Under the pieces are notes generated by a model. The model had not been told where the DNA came from and ran no database searches. It worked only from the letters and a program-made list of their open reading frames with translations. A program made the translations under genes and the position numbers. Shown piece by piece: positions 58,017 through 64,000 of a DNA stretch of 64,000 bases (position 1 is the stretch's first letter; each line of letters opens with the position of its first letter). This stretch comes from Silene latifolia (Eukaryota; Streptophyta; Magnoliopsida; Caryophyllales; Caryophyllaceae), in contig NC_133534.1 in NCBI RefSeq assembly GCF_048544455.1, positions 30,766,217 through 30,830,216 on the forward strand. Direction: 5' to 3'.

Positions 58017-59369
58017 TGATACGTGCATTTTATATAGTCTTTTTAGCCTATTTTATGCACGTATTTCTATGCTTTTATCGTAGTTTTATGCTACGAAATG
58101 CCCCGAATATGCTACTTTGTTGTATTTTGTCTTATTTGCAGGAATGAGCCATAAAGTAGCGAAATCAAGCCATTTACCGCTCGTTTTGCATGCATTTGGA
58201 GAAAGAGTAGATTTGGAGCGGGAATTATAGCTGTCTTGGGATGCGTGAAGGTGTTTCGGGAGCTAAAAGGACAAGTCAAAGTCAAATTAACGAGAATTGT
58301 AGCTGCTAAAGTCAATTATCACTCGATCAAGTGCTATTCTAGTCGATCGAGTGGCTTTAGGTTGAATAATCAGTCGATCGAGCTCTAGCCTAAGTCGATC
58401 GACCAGTTTCTTTATGCCCTTACTCGATCGAACAGTTTCCTTAGTCGATCGAGCTGTTTCCTGGCTGAGTTTGCTCGATCGACCACTATTCCTCTCGATC
58501 GAGTGTACTTTGCTACGGGTTGGGCTTTTTAGTCTAATTTTCCGTCATTAGGTTTAATCCTACCCCTAATTTCTTATAAATAGGAGTTAGGATGTCATTT
58601 GTATCCATCTCTTCTTATCCGGAGACACTCTAATTCTCCCTTTTCTTTCCCTTGCTACGTTACACTGTTACTTTGTTCTCTATGCCGGATCATTAATCCG
58701 GTATTAATTCTTCCTCTTATTTCTTCTCTTATTTTCTTCTTTAATTATTGTCATGTTTATTGTTATTTCTTTATCTCTCGTTTCTCCTTTTATCATGAGT
58801 AGCTAATTTCCCCTAGTATGTTAGGATTAGGGAAGCCGTGGTAGCAATGCTTTAACTGTATTAAACAGATTAGACCTGCGATAGGAATTGTACTAGGCAA
58901 TTTAATTGTTATCTGGTCGAATGTATGCATGCAGGAGACCCATAATCCTAGTTAACCCCGACCTAGATCGAAAGATTGGAAGGGAAGACTTGCTTAATTA
59001 CAATAGGGTATTGCAGTGAGGGCGAAAGTTAAGCTGTTTACACTCTAGGGCGGTTTAAGGACCGAAAGGTGACGACCATAGCTCTTCTTATCAATAGTCT
59101 AATCGCCTTAATATTCCGATATAATAGATCGATAGCGCCACGGTGGACCGACTCTTAGCATACTTCTTTCTTTTACTGTTAATTCTTTTCCTTTGCTTTA
59201 ATTTCTAGTTTAGTTGAATCAATTCAAAACCCCCTGTGACACTTTGACAGACCGAATTAAACAGATAGATAGCAACTTAGACTCCCTGTGGAGATCGACC
59301 CTACTTACCGCTGACTTCTGTTAGCAGTAACTTAGGTATTTTATTTTTGGTGTAGAAACGACCGCATCA
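58017..59369 (+). mobile_element. 3' LTR of the non-autonomous element
   Basis: 1353 bp, same ends as the 5' LTR. Its array starts at 58323, 58343, 58374, 58395, 58424, 58445, 58475 and 58495 (20, 31, 21, 29, 21, 30, 20) and TATAAATA is at 58575. Most differences from the 5' LTR are small multi-base patches. Confidence 0.95.
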
Positions 59370-60530
59370 ATAAAATACAAAAGAGTTTTAATTAAAACTA
59401 ATAAGTGATAATTAATTATGCATGATCAACGTTTTATAAATAAATTATCATATCAATCAAAATAAAATTTATTTGAATAATTCAACAATCAACAATAATT
59501 TCTCAAATTATATCATTTCACGATACTTTATGTCTCAAATCAATTAATATTTATTCAAAATGATGTGAACATAATTTTATGTAATTTTTAATTTTTTATG
59601 TATAACATGTGACGTTTATCTATCAAACATATAGAGTTCAAACTCAATTTATTCAAATGTTTTGATTGTGTTTTGCATGTGATATGTGTCAAACATATCT
59701 ATGAGAAATTTGCACCTTTTATTTTTTAAAACAATTATATATAATAATGTTTAAGAGTTTATTACCTGTAAATATAATAGGTTGAACTATCTCAAATATT
59801 ATTTTTTGACGTTTAACTTCAAAGTATTTAAATGATAACATATAAAATATTTAACTAAAAGTAATACGGAGTATTTGGTTAGTCATAATCAATACTTTAT
59901 AATTTGACTTATTCATATTTAATTAAAGATATTAAAAAAAATGTAACGTATTTTCTACGTTTTCATGTCATTTATAATACTATATTACTTAATAATCATT
60001 ACTTTTGTTTTGATTATTCAAATGCACTCGCGATCACTATGTACATACACATTCGTACACATACTCGTTATCCATATGTATTCAATTTGTCTAATATAAT
60101 TTTTTCATTCTCAGACTAAAAAAACTTATCTCTTAGTAGTTTTTTTAAAGTTGTGTTTTTAATATATACAATGTCTCTTCCAAATATATTTTTCATAATG
60201 GATTTATTAGTCTAAGTTTTATAACTTTCTCAAAATGTTTTTTTTACGTAAATGTAAAACATTGCGAGACACTCACTTTAACCATTTCTAAATATCAAAA
60301 TAAATATTTCAATAAATATAATGAAAATTATACTCAATTGAAAGCATTTTTCACAATGAACGTAATTATTTACATTTTAGAATTTTTATCAAAATAACTT
60401 TTTAGTAAATTTAGAATCAAATCACCGTAATTATTTAATAAAATTTTATAATAAAATTTATTAAACTATAATTAATATTTTACTGAGATTTATACAACAT
60501 TTAATATGATTGTAATTAATTTCAGCTGTA
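59370..60530. other. AT-rich sequence without recognised content
   Basis: Resumes the sequence interrupted by the LTR element. It is strongly AT-rich, with no reading frame longer than 71 codons and no repeat or element end that I recognise. Confidence 0.5.
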
Positions 60531-60552
60531 ATTAATATGTATATTTAAGGCT

Positions 60553-60650
60553 GAGTTGACACGTGGCGCATCCACAACGTTTCAACCCAGTTATATATAT
60601 ATATAAGATACCTAGCTGTAAGAGAGTATACAACAAATCAACAACCAAGT
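60553..60650 (+). promoter_or_regulatory. Possible orphan promoter: G-box and TATA run
   Basis: ACACGTGGCGC (G-box/ABRE-like) at about 60560 is followed 30 bp on by a TATATATATATATAAG run and an A/C-rich AACAAATCAACAACCAAG leader-like stretch. No coding frame follows, so it may be chance, or a remnant of a displaced gene. Confidence 0.3.
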
Positions 60651-61429
60651 ATTTATGTTCTCCCCTTTTTTTAATCGTATAACATTGTCCCATTTCAAAT
60701 TCACGAGGTAAAATTATTATAATTTTATCGTAAATAATCCTAAATAAAGCAAAAGAGAAATGAAGATGAGTTAGGCCTTGTTTGGCAAACAACAAAAGCA
60801 AATTCATTATAGCGGATGAGCAGGATTCAATTAACAAATTTTAGTAGCATGTTTGACTATCAAATTAAATTAGCAAAATTAAGAAAGGGAAATAAAAATG
60901 TGTTAATAAGAGAATGATTTTTTTTTTAGAAATAACATAAAAAGTACGATTAACAAATGATTGGCAAGCCGGATGAAAAAATATTATTTTTCTTTTTCTT
61001 TTTGAAATAACATAAACAGTATTCCGTACATTATTAGTATTTAAATTATTCTAATTATTTTACACTCAAAAGAAATATTCGGTTGATGTAAACCCTAAAT
61101 ATATTTGTGTAATTACCCCCTTATCACCCAATCCGGCCACATGTATCATCAACCGATGAGAGATTGATGGATAACAGATAATAATTTTTTGGATGATGAA
61201 TTAGTTGGATGAAAATTTAAAATAACGACAAAGGTTAATCCGAATCTGAACACGATCCTAAACCATCATTATTCACAATTGTGTCTATTTTCTCAAGTTA
61301 AAATCAATGTTTTTTACAGAACACAAAAGAAAATTTGAGGACTTTGAATTGGAGGTGTACATGGTATGAAGTTCCTCCGAAATATAATCTTTTCTATATT
61401 TTATGTTACTATGTTATAACTATACTAGG

Positions 61430-61460
61430 TTTGGTGTCCGGCTTCGCCCGAGCTACCTCT
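61430..61460 (-). mobile_element. Second Helitron-like 3' terminus
   Basis: The minus strand reads TCGGGCGAAGCCGGACACC, an imperfect GC hairpin, then AAACCTAG followed by T. The layout matches the terminus at 52461. No 5' end was found. Confidence 0.4.
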
Positions 61461-61539
61461 TTTTATCGTGAAATTTTCTTTTCATTGAAATAAACTATAT
61501 TGGAGTTATCTAACTCACACGTTTACTATTAGTAATATA

Positions 61540-61821
61540 CTCCCTCTAAGTTCCTATTATCTTCCCCCTTTCTTTTGGGCACAAAAAATAAGAAAGGGGA
61601 AGAAAGAATGGAAAGAATTAATATAATAGTGTAAGTTGTAAAGTTTATAGGAAAGAGAAAATAATAAAGAATGAAAAATGAATAAAGTAGTGTAAATTGT
61701 TGATTTTTTATGAGAGAAAAATAATAAAGAATGAATAAAACTTACCAAAAAGTGAAAGAGGGAAGATAATCAAACTAATGTGAAAAAGGAAAGAGGGAAG
61801 ATATAAGGAAATTGGAGGGAG
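61540..61821. mobile_element. Stowaway-like MITE (282 bp), older
   Basis: Left end CTCCCTCTAAGTTCCTATTA, right end the complement of AAGGAAATTGGAGGGAG. Left flank is TA and right flank TT. The interior shows long GGAAGAT/ATCTTCC repeats. Confidence 0.65.
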
Positions 61822-63600
61822 TTTTTCTCTATAGCATATCTTTGTTAATATCATTACGTTCACTACTCCCGTGTTTACTATTGTTTCTTTTACTAATTCC
61901 TCTATTTTTTCTGTTAAATTCATTATTCCCGTTAATTTTATCCGGCCTATATTTAAATAAATAAAATATTTCATTGAGTTGATTGGTTATTTAATTGTTC
62001 ATACTTTTTCTCATTGTTACCACTGTTACTTTCACTACATTCGTTGTTACATTCACTACTCATACTATCATTATTATAACTGTCACTACTCCCACATTAA
62101 TACCGTTAATTTTATTAATCTCGTTGCTGCTACTATTACTTTTACTACATTTAATTTAATTTATAATTCTATGATGATACTAATTAATTCCATAAACGGG
62201 GCATGTTAATTTTATGAAAAATTACAATAGTATTGTGTTTTCTAATATTAATTACTTTTATTTAATGTAATTTCCATAAGTATTCTTTATCAAGGTATCT
62301 TTATATTATACTTTTAACCAAAACTTTATAATATTTACATTGAGATCCCTTTATCAGGTCCATCACACGATGATATCGATTTAAAACTATATAGTATAAT
62401 TAATTTGTATAAATTTCTTTAATTACATTGAAGTCTTTTGGTTTCTGGAATTAATATATAGTATTGAATGATATATGGGTTAATTAATCTCTTCACACTC
62501 CTATAAAATCAACTTTTCTAAACTTGCACCCTTATGATTTTTTTTTTTATATATATTTTACACCTAAAAGCATCTGATCAAAATTTGCCCCCTTAATCTG
62601 ATTCCAGTGAAAAAATGGAATATTCCATCAAATTTCAAAATTTTCTTCTAAAATGTATAAATTGTGACGAAAATGCCCTTACCTTTCTTTCTTTCTTCCT
62701 TCTATCTCACCTTCTATTTCCTTCTCTCTTGTATCTATTTACTTCTTTTTACTACCTTCTTTATCTTTTATTCTATAATCTATCTATAATGATATATTAG
62801 TCATCTTGAACCTCTAACAATATGAATAATTCTATCTTCTATCTATAATGACATAGATAGTCATCTTGAACCTCTAACAATATGAATGACTTCTCATTGA
62901 ATTCAACTAAGACACTTCTTTTGTATTTATTTTCAACTTCAGCCAGAAAAAGATGATTAATTAGAATGAAAAATAAAAAGATAATAGGGATTTTACTAAT
63001 GAGTTTCTACAGGTATGAATCAAAGGAAGAGAAACCCTTTTCTTCATTGCCCCGATTAAGTACAGCTTCCTCAGTAATTCATAGCTTACTAGCCTGCACG
63101 TCTATCACATATTATAGACTTGATTATGACTAATTTGTTTACCTCGTTGACCAAAAGATGATTAACTAATAAATTAAAGTTGTGGGTTTCCACATTTCAT
63201 TTAGACAATCAGTCATGCATAATTAAGAACATGACAGGAAGACATGAATGTAATGAAACCATGGATTCCTTCAGTGAATGATTATGATTTCGAACTTATA
63301 ACCTGTTGGCATTAAGTACAAGGTCGGTAAAATCTTAATGTGAAAGAATGACTTTGGCATTTCTTGTTTTAAGGAAGTTGTCTGACAAAGCTTATGAATT
63401 GGTTTGCAATCCAATGATACACAGGAGCATGCATAGTGTTTGCATTGAATTTGTGGTATAAATATGTATGTACGCATGTTTGGTTTGTCAAGTTTGGTGG
63501 CTCAAGCTTGATGTAAGGTATTATAAATACCTGATGCACTTCATATGTTTTGGCAGAGGGAAGGAAACAAAGAGAGCTTACAATGAAATTGTAAGTGCCT
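61822..63600. other. AT-rich sequence, mostly unassigned
   Basis: Contains a (CATTCACTAC)-like degenerate run (62000-62150) and the ~60-bp tandem duplication listed separately. No coding frame or element boundary is recognised. Frames of 60-88 codons show low-complexity composition. Confidence 0.5.
62780..62890. repeat. Tandem duplication, ~60 bp x 2
   Basis: CTATCTATAATGA followed by TAGTCATCTTGAACCTCTAA and CAATATGAAT occurs twice. Confidence 0.85.
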
Positions 63601-63639
63601 CTTTGGTATTATACTTCACTGGAATTGGGTGGAGTATAA

Positions 63640-64000
63640 GGCATGCCTTACGGTATTGGGAAGGTACTCACACAAATAACAAGGGGTTGTGATTCGGGTA
63701 ACGGTTCAACCGAGTTTGAGTGTGTGAGGCAGTATAACGGGTCTTCTCTTACAATAATTTAGAGGGTTACTCTAGGGGTATAATTGGTGGTCATTTCCAA
63801 TTATACTGGAGGGTCTAGAGGGTACTAGTTTGTATTCCTAGATTATTGTCGGGTCCAAATTCGGTGTGTAATTTGGTATCGGTTACGTTGTACTGGCACT
63901 ATCTTTATAGTGGCACTATTTTATAGTGGATTCAGTCTTTTCGGCTGGTGGGTTTTACCTCCGTCTTGGAGGGTTTCGCCCTGGGTATTGACCCTAAATC
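63640..64000 (+). mobile_element. Probable Ty1/copia LTR, cut by the window edge
   Basis: The end of the window (GGTGGGTTTTACCTCCGTCT, then GGAGGGTTTCGCCCTGGGTA) has the style of copia LTR U5 regions, in which GTGGGTTTT-ACC and GGTTT-CCC blocks precede the LTR end. The start is not defined. Confidence 0.4.

Larger units (their letters stand above)
53017..59369 (+). mobile_element. Complete non-autonomous Athila-like LTR element
   Basis: It has two LTRs of 1355 and 1353 bp, an exact ATAAA duplication, an Athila-type primer-binding site and a polypurine tract. The 3.6-kb interior has no protease, RT, RNase H or integrase. Instead it has a broken ORF with coiled-coil-like and repeat regions (54572-55886) and a long 3' UTR. 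Near-identity of the LTRs suggests recent movement, which would need enzymes from another element. Palindrome arrays occur in both LTRs, in the ORF and in the 3' UTR. Confidence 0.9.

Noticed and set aside
60772..61260. hAT-type MITE beginning GGCCTTGTTTGGCAAAC
   Set aside because: The left end looks right, but I found no inverted right end or duplication within 500 bp.
63468..63692. 74-codon frame near the right edge
   Set aside because: It runs into the probable copia LTR and has no recognisable motif.
1..64000. tRNA or rRNA genes
   Set aside because: No cloverleaf-compatible sequence with A and B boxes, and no rRNA-like segment, was found by eye. A tRNA scan would be needed to be certain.

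Overview
The window reads as plant nuclear DNA that is almost entirely transposable-element sequence. Evidence: plant-type Ty3/gypsy and Ty1/copia LTR retrotransposons, plant LINEs (endonuclease + RT + zf-RVT + RNase H), Stowaway-like MITEs, a hAT-like MITE and a BAHD acyltransferase fragment with the plant-specific DFGWG motif. A Caryophyllales (perhaps Caryophyllaceae) source is my inference from the element types and cannot be proven here. No intact cellular gene was found. The only convincing cellular coding remnant is the 3' part of a BAHD acyltransferase (51704-52163, minus).

Layout. 1-5139: non-coding interior and 3' LTR of a gypsy element, inserted in a decayed minus-strand copia (5140-11098). 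11099-12331: unassigned. 12332-13611: broken chromovirus integrase/chromodomain. 14156-14362: Stowaway. 14470-15710: 5'-truncated minus LINE. 16070-23062: complete but old minus-strand Athila-like element (TSD CCCGT) with a gag-like remnant, whose right LTR carries a Stowaway and a 757-bp hAT-like element. 23130-25318: 3' end of another Athila-like element. About 25319-32060: minus-strand 3' LTR and repeat-filled 3' UTR of a Tat/Retand/Ogre-like element. 32061-35515: 3' part of a minus Athila-like element. About 35640-51409: plus-strand LINE split by a 10.6-kb nest (38465-49077) made of copia, Retand-like LTR and copia solo LTR. 51704-52163: BAHD fragment. 52222-53008: MITEs and a Helitron-like end. 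53017-59369: complete, young, non-autonomous Athila-like element (TSD ATAAA) with its own unusual ORF. 59370-63640: AT-rich sequence with small elements. About 63640-64000: probable copia LTR cut by the window edge.

The most unusual signal is a set of arrays of a short palindrome (core CGATCG, usually ACTCGATCGAGT). They recur in at least three LTR families and inside the bodies of two elements. In the LTRs they lie just upstream of a TATA box where I could find one. Spacings are about 20-21 or 30-31 bp, i.e. two or three turns of the DNA helix, and in the Athila-like elements the two spacings alternate. One array is translated inside an ORF as a 17-codon repeat. This suggests a helically phased binding platform in the LTR promoter, but it is a hypothesis from sequence only.

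Most element coding regions are broken by stops and frameshifts, so the window is best read as a record of nested insertion, solo-LTR formation and microhomology-associated deletion.
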